From contig JASAND010017873.1 of assembly GCA_030248195.1 (NCBI GenBank), forward strand, positions 1-64,000: a stretch of 64,000 bases of DNA. The letters are read 5' to 3'. The notes under the pieces are model-generated. The model had not been told where the DNA came from and searched no databases. It saw nothing but the letters and a program-made list of their open reading frames with translations. The position numbers and the translations under genes are program-made. The DNA comes from Trissonchulus latispiculum. Taxonomy: Eukaryota > Nematoda > Enoplea > Enoplida > Ironidae. This document shows positions 35,567 to 49,117 of the stretch, in pieces (position 1 is the stretch's first letter; the number at the start of each line of letters is the position of its first letter).

Positions 35567-38500
35567 AGCCTTGATTTGAAACGCCACAGAGACAAAATGG
35601 CTTTTAATAGAACAATAAAAACTATGTACATGGTAACAAAACGAAAAGAACTATATCCATGTTTAGGCATAACAAGTATATATGCAATTTTTCCAAGTCC
35701 AAACAACTGCAAATTATCCTCGATCAATAAAGATGTTCATAAACCAGTTACAAGTAGGATTATAGACAAAAGAATTCATTATTTGCCATCACGAGCGCTC
35801 TCTGATTCGAAAGTGGGTACATAAGCATCAACCTGACGCCTAAAAACGAAGAAATGCAGAGTGAAACATCTAATATACTGTTATGAACAGCAGGTATACC
35901 GGAACCGATATATTAATATCTAAAATGCCTGCCCGCCCAGCAACCAGAGATGGATGACAGCAAAACCTTAGACCGCACCAAGCAACGATTAAAGTTCAAA
36001 ATTTGATAAGACGAAATTTTCTAAAAAAATTCCGTCAATACAGATTTCCCCAGTACTTAAATTTCATATATTCTCAGCAATTAATGTCTAGTTTACATTA
36101 AGGCGCAGTGACCCTGTCGTAACCACTCCGATTATCGACCTCCCTCATATGAACTCGCCATGAAAATACCCAATAAATCATATCACATCTTATAACACAA
36201 AAATGCTAAACTTCACAATATTTTCCTTCAATTTGCAAATTTGTTTCGGTTTTGACAGGTTTCAAAAGGATTTCCTTTAGGCTTTTCAGCGTAAAACACA
36301 AAAGTTTAGCTGATTTTATGAAGATTAGGATTTTGCCGTAATCGCCAAGCTCTGGTAGCGCACCACTGGTAGGTCTCAGGGGCTACCGGTGGCTAAACCA
36401 ATTGGTTAATATATAGTAACAACGATTTCACCAACATTTTCTAACCGATGGCAGCCTGCCACTGGTAGCTTATAAAGCGTTGTTCGGTTTACATAGTTTA
36501 TTTTTCGAAATATATAGATACTTGTTTTCTTGCTATTTCTAGTCAAAATAGAACAAAATATTATGATATCGCTGAAGTCGCACATTATTCTATTAGTCAA
36601 ACAAAAATATAAGATCAAGCGGGATTTTTCTTAAGTCGCATCTTTATGTTTTATTTTTAAATCTTACTTTTACAATTCCAAAGGTGTTCATTCATTGTTT
36701 GCTACAGCATTGCATTGAAGTTTAAGACATGGTCTAATGGACTATGCCGAAGACACTGGATAGCTAGCCAGCGAGTATGTAGATATAACATAAATTCAAC
36801 CTCTTTGACAAATTTGATGCTACCAACCACATGAACAAAATTGAGAAAAAAAGCAGTCAAAGTTCAGGTATCGAATGATCATTCCGACTTCCCACAAAAA
36901 TTAGATAGGTTTACTACTACTACAAAAATCTAATAAGTGATACGTTGTCCTGTTAAATAAATTGCTAAGTGTGCTCTAAAAGCCAAAATTAATTTTAATT
37001 AATTATTCCGTTATTTTAACTCTAAGCAATAAATGAATAGTAATTATTCCACGGTGATGTGAGCAGAAGACACCAACCATCACCTTACTGAGAAAAATTC
37101 CTTGTCAAAATTTGTTAAAAATCTATTATCTTTCTTGTATTCAAAATTCAAAAATACAGTTAACAGTCGAAGCGTGATGTGTGAAAACTTGTACTTTGGA
37201 AAAATGGCTCTAATCCATCAGAACTCATTGTGGCTTCATTCTACATTCATCCTGTCATTCGAAAGCTCTTTTAAAACCTACATATCGCTTGGATTGGATC
37301 CTACCTCTGTGATTTTGATTTCAAAAGCTGTCGATATTTAGACAAAAGTCGAAAATTGAAAGATTTCAAATAAAGTCGATTTCAACTCTTCATGACAGCT
37401 TCAGACAAACGGAACCAGCACCAAAGACTCGTAACAAAATAATAAATTTCAACACTGCTCTGTATTAAACCTTTGTAAGTAACCACTGGTATCTTAACCA
37501 ACTGGTTGTGAATACGCTCGATAAACCAATTGGTCTCCTTACCGTCTGTAAGCCTACCACTGGTAAGACTTGGTGAATACGGTTCTATATGCCCCAACAA
37601 AACATTAAACCGAACTCTCGGGGAGTTTCTCAACGTGTTATCACAAATTTTGGAAAAGGGTGTTTTCGACAAATTAAAGATTATATATAAAACTTGGCTA
37701 GGAAAGTCGGACAGCCGTTTCCATCCAAATTGTCGAAAACCCATGTTTTTGCAAAATGTTAGCGTAGAAAGTGTGCACGTTGAGAAGCTCCTCGAGATTT
37801 CGGTCACAACGTTTCGACCATATTGCAGGCTTAATATGTTAGGAAGAGCTTAGTGTCCTACCCTTCCCATTATAAACTCTTGGCCATGAAAATGTCCACG
37901 CCGCTAAATTCCTTACGCATTGCAATTTGTACCCCCCATGAAGCTCCCCATAAGCGGCAAGCCAAAAACCTCAAAAAACAATGCAGCGGAACAGACTGCG
38001 TAAGATGAAGTTACCCAAGATTATAAAAAAGAAAATAGCTTACACAAACGAATCAATCATATCATTTACTGATGAAGACGTAAGATGTAGGGACCGTTTC
38101 TGGTGATAGGGTGTCCGACCGTCTTTTTCCTGATAAACCGACAGCATTGTTGTGTTGACGACGTACTTTTCCTGGAAATTCGGACCCAATGAAACTGAAA
38201 CAAAAGTTAAAATGGTCGATGGAAGTAGATAAGCATTAAGCAGATATTGGCAAAATGGCATCAACCTTAAACACTTTACATCATCAAAAAGTTACCCGTT
38301 CCCGTTCCCAAATTCAGCAATGGAGTGGGAGCCTGAGTCCCAAAGCTGACTAAAGCCAGACATCTATAGTGTATAAATTCTGTGATGAAATAATATAAAT
38401 GTATACAGCTACAATCCTACACCAATAATACAACAGCAAACGAGAGCTCAACAAATACCTAGCAGAAGAAATCTAAAATCGCCTCGATCCAGTAGCAGAC

Positions 38501-38930
38501 TGATGTTGCATTCATCAAAATCCAGCACCTGACTAAACAAAATATACAACCAAAAATATCTGGACAGACAGATGTGACAACTTTTCATTGAAGGGGAATG
38601 GGATCCACCCGGTTAGAGTAAGAATGAAAGCCTCACACTATTTTCACAAGTACACAATGAAAAGCTAGGTGTCACTACTCACCCCCATCGGACAATAATC
38701 ACATTCGTCGACATTTTTGATACCCTACCCCGAGTGTGAAGGTACAAGAACTTTTTGCCAAAGTAGGTCAATTCTCAAATCTAATCCGACAACGCCAGAA
38801 TTTTTCATAAAATTAATAGCTTTAGACTAAATTCTGGCATTTTTGAGAACATTTTGCGTTTCTAGATACAAAATATGTCAAAAATACTATTTATGGATCT
38901 GTTCTGCAGAACTCTTTCCCAACAGACCCA
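35567..38930. other. Region without a recognisable gene
   Basis: AT-rich. Open frames at 35576-35824 (+, 82 aa) and 37382-37807 (-, 141 aa, overlapped by 37530-37853 on the plus strand) have no recognisable domain. Motifs of the type accactggtag and aaccaattggt cluster at 36360-36475 and 37480-37575. No bounded repeat was established. Confidence 0.4.
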
Positions 38931-38939
38931 CCGCTCCCA

Positions 38940-40680
38940 TCCAGGCACAGGGTATTTTTTACCGGTGAGGGCGGGAGGCCCGAAATTGACCTTCCCGCCC
39001 CGAAAATGCCTCCCCTCCCGAAAGTTTTACTCCCCCCTCGGAATTTTATGGGGGCCCAAGTTCTTGCCAAAATAGGCAAATTTTCAAAAATTTTCCGGGT
39101 TTGCCGGAGTTGTTTTCGCAAAAATGGTTATTTTTAGCTTACACCAGGCATTTTCAGAACTTTTGGCGTTGCTACGTGTAAAATACGTCAAAAATACCAA
39201 TTTTTAGCTCAGTTTTGCAAAAAATTCTCCCCCCCCCGGGAACAGGTAAAAAAGTTAAAGGTTGCCCCTGGAGAAGTCTCCCACCCTTGCAGGGTATGGG
39301 GGTGCCAGTGCTCATCCCCGGTTTCATTGCCCTTGAGCCAGGAGTGCCCACCCCCGGGAAAACCCTAAAAACATCCTGAGGAGTGCCCTCATCCCGAAAA
39401 CTTCCTGAACAACTCTGCCCCCCCATACGCATTGGCCTCCTCTCACTGCCCCTATGCGTGGTTCCGAAAGGGATCGATCACCCACGTTCGTATTCACAAT
39501 GTTTAATTCGGAAGGGGAGGTCTAAACTTGTGTGTTTAACAAACAAACTAAGTAAAGAAGTAAACGATACCAAATAAAAAACGAACAAAACAAACCGTGT
39601 TATACGGGCGGTGTAATAAGGGAACAATGTGTACAGGCGAATAGGCGATTGCACGACATCAGAATTAAGTCATCCTGGAATAAACTTACGATGGAAATTT
39701 CATTTTCAAGGAGTCTATAAAGCCATGCTGCTTCTTAAGCTCTTTGATCACACCCTTAACCTGGAACAGTAAATGGACTTATACACCGGACCGGACTGGT
39801 CCTCATTAACAACAACGCTGTCGAGCAGGGGACAAATTTTACATTTCATAAAAAATTCGGATCATATCAAGCAAATCCTCCCCATAGAAAAATTGCCCAG
39901 TTCAACAGCTTATTTCGGGAGATAGAAGCTACGTATATACCAATGAGTTAAGCACTCATCGTTAGAAAGCCTTAGGCTTGCTGCTTCTCTGTTGCTATAA
40001 ACCTTTGAATAGACCCAATAATGTAATCCATTTTCCAAACCAAACTTGTTTTGGTTTATAGCACTAGAAGCAGCACGTCAAGGGCTTTCCGAAATTCTAA
40101 TGTGAATAACTATTAACTCCAAGCTTGGACGGCTCTAAAACCCACCAAGTTCAAGGGTATTTTTGGCGTTTTTTTCCGGGTGGAGGGGGGAATTTTCGTG
40201 GTGGGGGAGATGTTTTTGCATAAATGAGCCAAAACTGGTATTTTTGGTGTATTTTGCGAAGAAAAACGCTAAAAATTCTCCAAAATACCTGAATTTAAAC
40301 TAAAAATAGCCATTTTTAAAGCTTTTAAAGTTTATTTTTAAAGGTAAAAAGAACTCAAACGAAGGCAAATTTAAGAAAATTCGCCTATTTATTGGCAAAT
40401 ATTTAGGCACCCAAAAATCCGGAGGAGGAAGTAAAAATCCCTGGATGGGCAATTTCGTGGGGGGGGGGAGTAATTTCGGTGAAAGGACAGTGTCGGGAAT
40501 AGCTGCCATTTTTTTAGTGAGGCGGGGGGCGGGGGGCCCACTTCTCGGTCCCACTCAGCTTTTCGGGAACCCCCACTTCTCAGTTCCCCTTCATTTTTCG
40601 GAGCACCCATTTTTCGGCAAGCCCCCACCCACGTTTTCGGGGGTCGCCCCAAAGTGTCGAGCAGTCCCACTGTAAGAACC
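38940..40680. repeat. Dispersed G/C-run foldback repeats
   Basis: 38955-39240 (cccgaaattgacc.. to gcaaaaaattctcccc) is a copy of the repeat at 54290-54560. 40140-40460 holds a related segment in opposite orientation. GC runs alternate with AT-rich stretches containing gccatttttagc-like motifs. The reading frames here are low-complexity translations. A hairpin of gcttgctgcttct and its partner lies near 39975-40085. Confidence 0.5.
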
Positions 40681-42280
40681 CTGGTTTCAGTTCAATAACT
40701 CATTGCGGTTCGGTTCCGGTTACAACCGATTCTAGTGGAGCCGACTCAGCTTTCAAGAGTCACAAAATAAATTTGTAGGTACTAGGCACAACAACCGGTA
40801 AATTACTAAGACAGTCTAAGCAGAAACTGGGAATAATTACCACAGTCGAAACTGCAGTGACGCATTCCATCAAATACTCGGAAATGCTACACATAGGAAC
40901 AAAGCTGGGTAAGTGAAGATTTTTCCTTCCCCCAATAAATCTATAACAGACATTGCAATTAGTTAAAACAGTAAAACATTAAGCCTTAGATAAAATTAAT
41001 GATATGCAGATTAATTTGTTTGCGACAAAACATACACTTTTTGGGCGATGACCTCCCATATGTATGCATATCATAATATCATAATAAAACCTTTTTAGCA
41101 TACTTCATTATTTCGCATGGCAGAGAATTTCAGCTTAACTTTGACCAAAAGGTTTTTCAAACGTTGTCTGCAACAATGCTCCCCAACATGGAATTAAAAA
41201 TGCAATCAATTCATTATGCAATCAGGCATTAATACTGTTACGTATGCGGTGGTAGGAGTATGCTTTACTGACTGACAGATCCAGGAGTTCGTGAGGGGGG
41301 GGCCGTGAAAGAACGTTTTATCGGGTTGTGGGGGCGGAACCCTCCACAAGTTTTTGCAATAAAATCGTTCTTCAAGATTCTTCACAGTTTGAAGTGGTAA
41401 AAACCCTTACTTGAACATTAGGCGAAAATAGACATTTTCAGTGATAACTGGGATGCGTTTCGAGCTTTTCATCATAACAACAAAGCTAGAAAATACGAAC
41501 AAAAGTGCAAAATTGTTTAATTTTGTCCCCTTTTCCTGTTTTCTTTGCTTAATTTTTTACATTTTTATCGGGGGGTGGGAAGAGTATCTGGATGCACCTT
41601 TATATGCTTGTACAATATACAGATTTTGCGTGTAGGAGCCCGCCTTTAACAATGACACAAAGTTGATTTTCCGCAAATTATATAACAAAGGTAAACTTTA
41701 AAAACTTGTGAGGACAAATTACCTAGGATAATCCACTCACTCATTTGCTACTTCAATGGACTAAAGATCAGTTAGAAAAACATACGTCAACCTGAAGAAA
41801 GCCAAGTATTAATACGTATATACTTTTCAAACTCTTCCGTGCATATATAGCTTGAAGACACTCTTCCTTTGCCATAATTTGGAAATTTTACAACAACTAC
41901 TACGTCATCCCAACCTTTTTCCTAAAAAAGCAAATTAATTATATTGAAGGCGGTAGTCCCGTTTACCGCGATAAGGTAGAAAAAACTTGAAAGCAATTCA
42001 ACTGACCAATTCAATGCACCAATTAACCAAAAACATGCATATTCTAGCTTTCCTGGTTGAAGAACTCACAAATGGAAAATAGAAAAAAACGATTATACTT
42101 GTGATGGAACGGATTGTCTTGTGAATAAATTAAGCTGGAGAAATGAAACCTGATTATGCGGATAGCTGACTATTTTGCCGATCCATTTTTTGTAATTTAT
42201 ATACTGAAAGGACAGCTAAAACTAAAACTAATAAAACACCATCGACGGCAGTTTTCAAAATTCAATGTGTATATAATAGC
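40681..42280. other. Region without a recognisable gene
   Basis: AT-rich and non-coding by inspection. 41278-41345 contains a piece of the agatccagga-type hAT-like repeat with a degenerate ggggcggaaccctcc hairpin. A remnant of ggttccggtt repeats is at 40700-40740. Confidence 0.4.
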
Positions 42281-42284
42281 TTAA

Positions 42285-43266
42285 GGTGCTGGTTTCCTTT
42301 CGGGTATTTTTGACTCCTACGGCTTTAATCCTTTACGCAAAGGGCTAAAACTTACGAAATTACCTATTTCCGTGCTCTTTAACATTTTAGGACCAGTCCA
42401 GTATTCTTAGGCCAAAAGATAAGAAAGTTTTGGTTTTGGCCTTAAGCTCCCAGTAGGTAGACAAGACACGGGATTAATTGGTATGGCTGGAAAGAGGACT
42501 CGAAAATGAACATTTTTGCTCAAACAACCTTTGAGCTATATATCTCCAGTGGTTAAGTCAGTATAAGCAAAAAACTGTTTTTAGGGTCAAAAAATGGCCA
42601 TTTTCGAGGAAATCAGTTTTTTCAAAATCACTGCCACATGTTAAGGACAAAATTGGCTTAGTTATACTCAGTCGATACATCGTCCAAATGCACATTTTAT
42701 GAATGCCTATTAGCCGGATTTTATTGCTTTCAGCTAGAGATTTGGCCGAAAAACCATTTTGGCAAAACTGCGATTATTTTGTTTCGAACATCGATTTCTC
42801 AAAAACTACTCGACGGATTCCGGAGATTTTCGGCAGAATCGAAATTCGCACTTCTGCGGAGGGACGTTTTTCTTGGTTTGGGCTAAAACACATTGAGTAG
42901 CTAGAAAACTCAATGCGAAGTTGCGAAATTTCGTGTTACTGTGCATTTGGCCGATTTTCTCGACCGTTAAGACCTGCTGAGCCAAATCCAAAAAACTCCC
43001 CTCGGCCCATATGTCCTTCATATCGTGGCACAGAAAGAACTTTTGGCCGATTCTTCAGTTTTGAGAAATCGATGTTCAAAAACTTTTGGTCTATATTCAT
43101 CCTGTTAGATGTCAGCTTGTCAGAAAACTTCTGCTATTTTTTGCTATTGCCAGTTCTGTAAGCTCATGTAAATCTACTGATAATAAGCTTTAAAACGATG
43201 TATAAAGCTCTTTGCAACTTCCAAAATTGCGAAAGTTATAGCGTTACACAAAAGGATACCCCCACC
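42285..43266. mobile_element. TTAA-flanked element with aaggtg..ggtttcc ends, 982 bp
   Basis: TTAA at 42281-42284 is followed by ggtgctggtttccttt; the right end is acaaaaggatacccccacc followed by TTAA at 43267-43270. In reverse complement the right end reads ggtgggggtatccttttgt, matching the left end at most positions. Part of the inside is itself an imperfect inverted repeat around atcgatttctcaaaaac (about 42793) and gttttgagaaatcgat (about 43058). No coding region was recognised. Confidence 0.6.
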
Positions 43267-43270
43267 TTAA

Positions 43271-44275
43271 GGGGGGGGTCCATCATGAGAATTATTTAGG
43301 CTACGGATTTCGCTCATTTTCACATAAGTTAGCCACATATGTCGTGCATATCAATCAAGTTTAAATTTTGAGTTGTTTCGTTCAGTTCTCTGTAAGTTAC
43401 GAGCCATCAACTATGTGCAATTTGAATATGAGCGAGCACAAGGGTGCAGTGTTTTGTTTGCTCAAAAATTCTATCAAATGGTCGGAACTTTTTCCAATGC
43501 TCATTCATTTGTTTCCACATGTTTACCGTTTCTGGGGGGCTTCGCCCCCAGACCCCCCTTGCACCATGTCTTGCATTTTATTTTCGGTATTATTTAAGTA
43601 TATATTAGTTATATGCATATTATATTTGCTATATTTGTTCGTTCTTGTATTAAAAACACGTACATACCAAAATTTTTCAGCTTATGAAGCAAAATTTAAC
43701 TGGTTCCTTGCCAAGTTTTGTGCTACAGGAGGCCTTTCGAAAAATTATGCTCCTTCGGTGCAGTGGTGTTTTCCTTCGTTCTATCAAGTCAAAACCAATA
43801 AATGCAAATCATCGATGTAGCTGCTCAATTTTTTAATTTTGTCGATCTGATTTGGTGAAACTCCAAATATTGCTGTAAATATATAAGATGTTAAAATTTT
43901 ACTTATATTTTTTTAACGGAATAATATTGTTAACTATAAAATTGTATACATGTGTTAAGCAAAACGCGCGTAAATTAGGAATTTTTAGGTAGTTACACTT
44001 TTTTCTGAAAAATAGCAAAAAAATTTGGAGAGGTGTGTAACGTTACACATAAGCCGTCGGCGAAAAAAACACTGCAAGGGTGCTGGTGCTGCAGCCAACC
44101 GAGGCAAATTTTCGCGAAACAACTCCACGTTTTTAGCTTATTTTATTATACACCTTTAAAAACTGTAATTAAGATTTATTTACTATTAACTTTAAATTTT
44201 AGCCTTTTTGAAAATTAAAGAACCATTTAGCATTTAACATTTTAGGAATCCAACACTTTAGCAATCTAAAGCTCT
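43271..44275. other. Non-coding interval with a 150-aa low-interest frame
   Basis: The frame 43368-43820 has a hydrophobic stretch but spans a ggggggcttcgccccc hairpin (43535-43550) of the type found in non-autonomous hAT-like elements, so I do not call it a gene. The rest is AT-rich. Confidence 0.4.
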
Positions 44276-44481
44276 TCCTGTACATGACCTTGAAATTGGG
44301 ACTGATGGCTCCGTCGGCGAAGGCAACGCAAATGGCGGAAGTGGAGTCTTGATTCGTGGTAGAGGAATCACAAACAACGTATCTATCCGCAGGCCCGCAG
44401 GTCCCGCCTGTTCCAGCTACGGAGCCGAAATGGTTGCGATCAAGGAAGGACTACAATAGCTAGAAGAATCTGCAAACCTTG
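44276..44481 (+). pseudogene. Non-LTR retrotransposon RNase H domain, N-terminal half
   Basis: Encodes ..LGTDGSVGEGNANGGSG.. and ..SSYGAEMVAIKEGLQ, an RNase HI N-terminal half with the first catalytic Asp (TDGS) and the Glu (GAEM). A TAG stop interrupts it at 44457. The frame runs into the TTAA at 44482 and resumes after 46934, where the second half continues without losing a base if the insertion and one TTAA are removed. Confidence 0.75.
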
Positions 44482-44485
44482 TTAA

Positions 44486-45700
44486 GGGGGGGGGTCGCTT
44501 TTTGGCCGATTTTTCGACCATCTCCGATTTTGCTCATTTTCACATATTTTGTAGTCCCCATGGGTCCGCGAAACAAGACAAGAGCGTTTTGCGAAATATT
44601 GCTTCTATCGTTCTGTACAGGCCCTCAAAGGTGACCTCGACATGTGTTAAACATAGGAAAATGAAAAAAGTTAGGTTAAAAAGTTTGTGGCAGAAAATTT
44701 TTTCGCTGTATGCAAGATACAGCGCTGCAACCGTGTTGTACATGTTAAGGACATATCAGAGAGTGCAAATAACCCTTCTGGACTAATTCTGTTGAGTGTC
44801 GGATTTTTGGCGATTTTTCAAAGTCAAAATTTCGGAAAATTGGTGCTTTTTGTACCACGAAAAACAGGACCAGCAAAACGTTTTCGCCTCTCCTGCACGA
44901 TTGGCAAAAGGTACAGAAACCGCTTATAGATAGTTGCACTGTACGCATACACAGAATTTTTATGACAGTACTTGCAAATTTCTACCGTTTGTAGTGCTCT
45001 CAAAAAACTTGCCACAAAGTCTGTTAATTTTGCCAAAAATCATCATTTTTCTCAATTTTCACGATTTTTTAATGATTTCTCACTGGTTACCCACTCGAAA
45101 GTCACCAAAATTGGCACATAAAACTCTCAATGACTGCCGGACATTATGGTAAAGGCAAATGCTTCAAGGTAGAACTTTTCTGTCGTGTCGGCTCCTTTGA
45201 TCTCTTATAGGTCATAAAAGTAAATTTTTGAAATTCCTAAAATATAGACATATTGGGTATCATTCGATAGCTACTGACCAGCTGAACAACTTTTCTAATA
45301 GAACTATGTGTCAGAAATGTAGTATCTGAAAGTTAGAGCAAGTTAAACTTTCAGGGCACAATTAGATGAAAAGGGCTCAGTTCACAATTGAAGAATGTAC
45401 TCTGAACGACTGGCTGGATATCCCGGAGTTGTTTTAGCATTAAAATATTAACCAACCTAAAAATTAATTTGCAATATTAGTTGACCCAAATTTCGCTGCC
45501 GTTCTGTCTCAACATGACCTTGGAGGGCAAATCACAGTAATTTTCAAGTTTTCCAACTTTATAGCTGTATATCTCTGCCACCGTTTGATTTCGAACTCTA
45601 ATGTTTTGTCTTGTTTTTGAGAACATATGTACCTATATTGTGTGTGAAAATGAGCGAAATCCGTGTCTATCGATTTTGACCCATAGCGACCCCCCCCCCC
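44486..45700. mobile_element. TTAA-type element, copy 1 (1,215 bp)
   Basis: Flanked by TTAA at 44482-44485 and 45701-45704. It begins with a G run then tcgctttttggccgat and ends in catagcgac plus a C run. It is homologous to 20051-21261. It has no transposase. TTAA target choice is typical of piggyBac and Kolobok families. Confidence 0.8.
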
Positions 45701-45704
45701 TTAA

Positions 45705-46930
45705 GGGGGGGGGGGCTACTAAAATGGACTCGCCCCGACTTTGTCCGATTGGCCTCCTTTTTGGCACAGATATAGAGCATGGGTGTGGTCAAAAAAATAT
45801 CGGGTAGTGAGATCTTAGTCGTCCACCCGTCGTGTGCAGCCGTCGCTTTTATGTGCCCGACCCCCCATTTTTCAAGACTGCCAACATAATTGATTAAAAA
45901 TTTCTGCTGGCTGCTAAACGTTAGCTTCAAGGCTGCCATTTGGCATAATAATTCAGCAAATATGACCCCATCTGCAGAAAAATACTAGACGGGTGTATCT
46001 TATCTGAATCTACGAGAATTGATCTGCAACGTTGAAGTTTCGCCAGAAATTTAAAAAATTTTGGCTGACGAAAAGAAAATTTTAATTTTGGTGCAAGCTA
46101 TAAAGCTGTAATTTGGCATGTACAGAGGCCCTTTAGATGTGCTCATGTGTGCCAAATAGTAGGCAATGCTGCTGACTGAAAAATTTTTTATGCCGACTTG
46201 AATCTTCAAAAATTGCCAAAATCGTCATTTTCGGTCTGTCGGATCCTCTGTAGAAGCTTTGTGCAGCCATAGAAGTCGCAAACCATCACTAATCGAGCTG
46301 AAATATTTTGATGTGGGTGTATTTTCGACCACGCCAAGTTCAAATATCTCAAACATTTTTAATTTCAAAAAATTTGATTTTTTATTTTGGGGGTACCATT
46401 GCCCGAAAATTGCGATTCTGGCAATTTTTGAAGATTCAAGTTGACATAAAAATTGTTTCAGTCGGCAGTATTTCCTACTATTTGGCACAAATGAGCACAA
46501 CTATAGGGCCTCTGTACATGCCAAATTACGGCCTTATAGCTTGCACCAAAATTAAAATTTTCTTTTCGTTAGCCAAAATTTTTTAAATTTCTGGCGAAAC
46601 TTCAACTTTGAAGATCAATTCCCGCAGATTCAGATAAGATACAGCCGTCTAGTATTTTTCTGCAGATAGGGTCATATTTGCCAAATTATTATGCCAAATG
46701 GCAGCCTTGAAGCTAATGTCTAGAAGTCTGCAGAAATTTTTAATCAATAATGTTGGTAGTTGTGAAAAATGGGGGGTCGGGCACATAAAAGCGACGACTG
46801 CACACGGCTGGAAGACGGCTAAGATCTCAGTACCCGATATTTTTTTGACCACACCCATGCTCTATATCTGTGCCAAAAAGTAGGCCAATCGGACAAAGTC
46901 GGGGCAAACCTTAAGTAGCCCCCCCCCCCC
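45705..46930. mobile_element. TTAA-type palindromic element (1,226 bp)
   Basis: The two arms mirror each other over nearly the full length (ggggggctactaaaatgg.. at left, ..aaccttaagtagccccccc at right), with the axis near 46300. It shares the TTAA at 45701-45704 with the element to its left and is bounded on the right by TTAA at 46931-46934. It is a different family from its neighbour. Confidence 0.8.
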
Positions 46931-46934
46931 TTAA

Positions 46935-47580
46935 CTGGACACATTACAAGGTGGTAATTATAACTGACTCCAGAAGCGCCGTGGAGATCTCATCTGGTCC
47001 GCCATCGAGGGGCACCAAACTAGTAACTGACATCTGGAAACTGCAGGCCCGGCTGGCGGAAGCTGGCTGTCAGGTGATGCTTCTGTGGGTCCCTAGTCAC
47101 TGCGGAGTGGAAGGAAACGAACATGCTGACAGGTTGGCAAAAGAAGGTTCATCATTGCCTCAAACTGATGTCCCAGTGGATCTGGACACCGCTAAGGCTA
47201 GGATCAAACTGAGGACGGAAAAACACTGGCTTGAAACAAGAAAACAGGACCAACATTTCAATATCTTCCCAGATCGTTGGCCTGATAGCCCTGAGCAAAC
47301 CAGCCTAACCAGGATGGAGGGGGTGCTGATGATTGCCCAGCTGCGAACTGGATATCCGACCCTCTCAAGACAGTATTTGTTCCGAATTGGGGCCGCAGAC
47401 AGTCCTGATTGCCTGTTCTGCAATGAATAGGAATCGGTTCGGCACCTACTGCCACACAGTCCAGCCACAGCTACACTCCGAAATTACCTTTTCGGTGGCG
47501 GGTTATTTGCCGCCGAAATGCTACGATTTCCGAAGGTTCTGGATCTCCTGAGGAGGGCCAGCCGCATCTGACTGGCCGGG
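46935..47580 (+). pseudogene. Non-LTR retrotransposon RNase H domain, C-terminal half, and ORF2 tail
   Basis: Continues the domain begun at 44276: VVIITDSRSAVEI (third catalytic Asp), LLWVPSHCGVEGNEHADRLA (His and the last Asp), then a tail RMEGVLMIAQLRTGYPTLSR and CLFCNE. A TAG at 47428-47430 stands where a zinc-knuckle cysteine is expected; reading resumes with ESVRHLL. All RNase H active-site residues are kept, so decay is young compared with 13960-14972. The element tail ends near gaagaagaaagg at 47612. Confidence 0.8.
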
Positions 47581-47639
47581 TCAATGGCATCTGTCAAATC
47601 GCTGCATCAGAAGAAGAAAGGATTCTAACATTCTAATAT

Positions 47640-49100
47640 TGTGTTATATATTTAATTATTTTGGGACAGCCTTATTTCAATTGATTGTACTCTCAAAAAC
47701 GACGTGTTAACAAGTGCTCAAAATTATGTTTATTTACGGGTAAAAGTAGAGATAGTTTGTGTTTCAAATTAAAATCTCTATTGGAAAATGAAATATAAAT
47801 GCCATTTTGAATATTCGGCAAGACACCATTGCATGTTATAATCGGCAAAATCTTAGCCTATTATAAAATAGGCAACTTTGTTTATAGAGCTGAAGTAGAC
47901 CAAAATCTGAATTTTTAAGAATCATCGATTTGAACCCCCAATTTTCAGGACCGGTCCGGCCACGATGAGGTCCCGACCGGGCCTCAGTAGTGGCCCCGAC
48001 GGCCTCGGTGCTTTAGACATAAGTAGCAAAATCAAGCGAAACACTTGAAGTTAACATGCGAAAACATGCTTCATTTAATTTAATATGCAAAAACATGCTT
48101 TCCCGGATATTCGACTAGCACTCAGTTAATAGCTCATAACTTGAGTTGAACTGAACGAAACAATTAAAAATTTAAACTTGTTATGTAGAACAATATACAT
48201 TTGGCTAACTTAACTTATATGTGAAAGAGAGATATCGGTCGTGACTATCAAATTTTTCATGATGGACCGACATTGTTCCGGTTTAGAATTTCATATTATA
48301 CTCTCTTTGAATTTCTGGTTGCCGAAGATAATGATAGATGACGTTGGCAATGATGTTGTTTTTTGAAGTAATGAAAGAATTCATGATGAAAATTGAAATT
48401 GAAGGAATGAAATAATTACTCTTCACAACACCGCTTATTTTCGGAACACCACATATCTTGTGATTTCTGAGACCAATATGAAGCCATATTATACCAGATT
48501 ATCTAATACGTACTCACAGTGGGGCGAGATCCGGCCGGGACACTGGAAAAAGAAGGCATGGGAACATTGTAGCAAATTACAGCCGTGCCTGAGTCAGGGC
48601 CATCCTAAATTGAGCAATAGTGAGACAATATGGTATCGTAGTTGTACCGATTCGATTACCAAATTAATCACAGGTTATATCACAGGTTTCATCACAGGTT
48701 TCATTAATCACATTGTTTGGATTGAGCGAGCAAACAGTATTCTTAATCCACAACTTACGCACAATCGTTGACAACAGTATTCTATCAAACAAATAAAGTG
48801 CTGTTTCAGAAAACTACGATTTGACAAAAATACACAAAATTCACGTTAATAATTGAATTGAGAGAAACTTTCCAAAACCACCGTGAATTCGCTAAATTCT
48901 CTGCATAAAGTATCTGAAACATGTCCAAATTTCAGCAGACTGGCGTGACTAACAATTTCTATGCAAGGGGAAAAAGCTTTTCATAGCTAAGCTCCGAAAA
49001 TATTTGCCGAGTTTCGCATATTTTCAGAAAAAACTAAGGGCTGGCCCAAACCGGCTATCTACCAAGCTAAGTGGGAGGGGACCCAAAGCTAATAAACCAA
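47640..49100. other. Region without a recognisable gene
   Basis: AT-rich with a GC-rich patch at 47945-48010 (ggaccggtccggcc..). The frame 48460-48771 has no recognisable domain. Confidence 0.4.
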
Positions 49101-49117
49101 GCTGTTTAACTGTAAAC

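Noticed and set aside
37382..37853. 141-aa minus-strand protein gene
   Set aside because: An equally open plus-strand frame overlaps it, it has no recognisable domain, and it is rich in short repeated motifs.
43368..43820. 150-aa membrane-like frame
   Set aside because: It crosses a transposon-type GC hairpin and has no family resemblance; no splice sites or homologues are recognisable.
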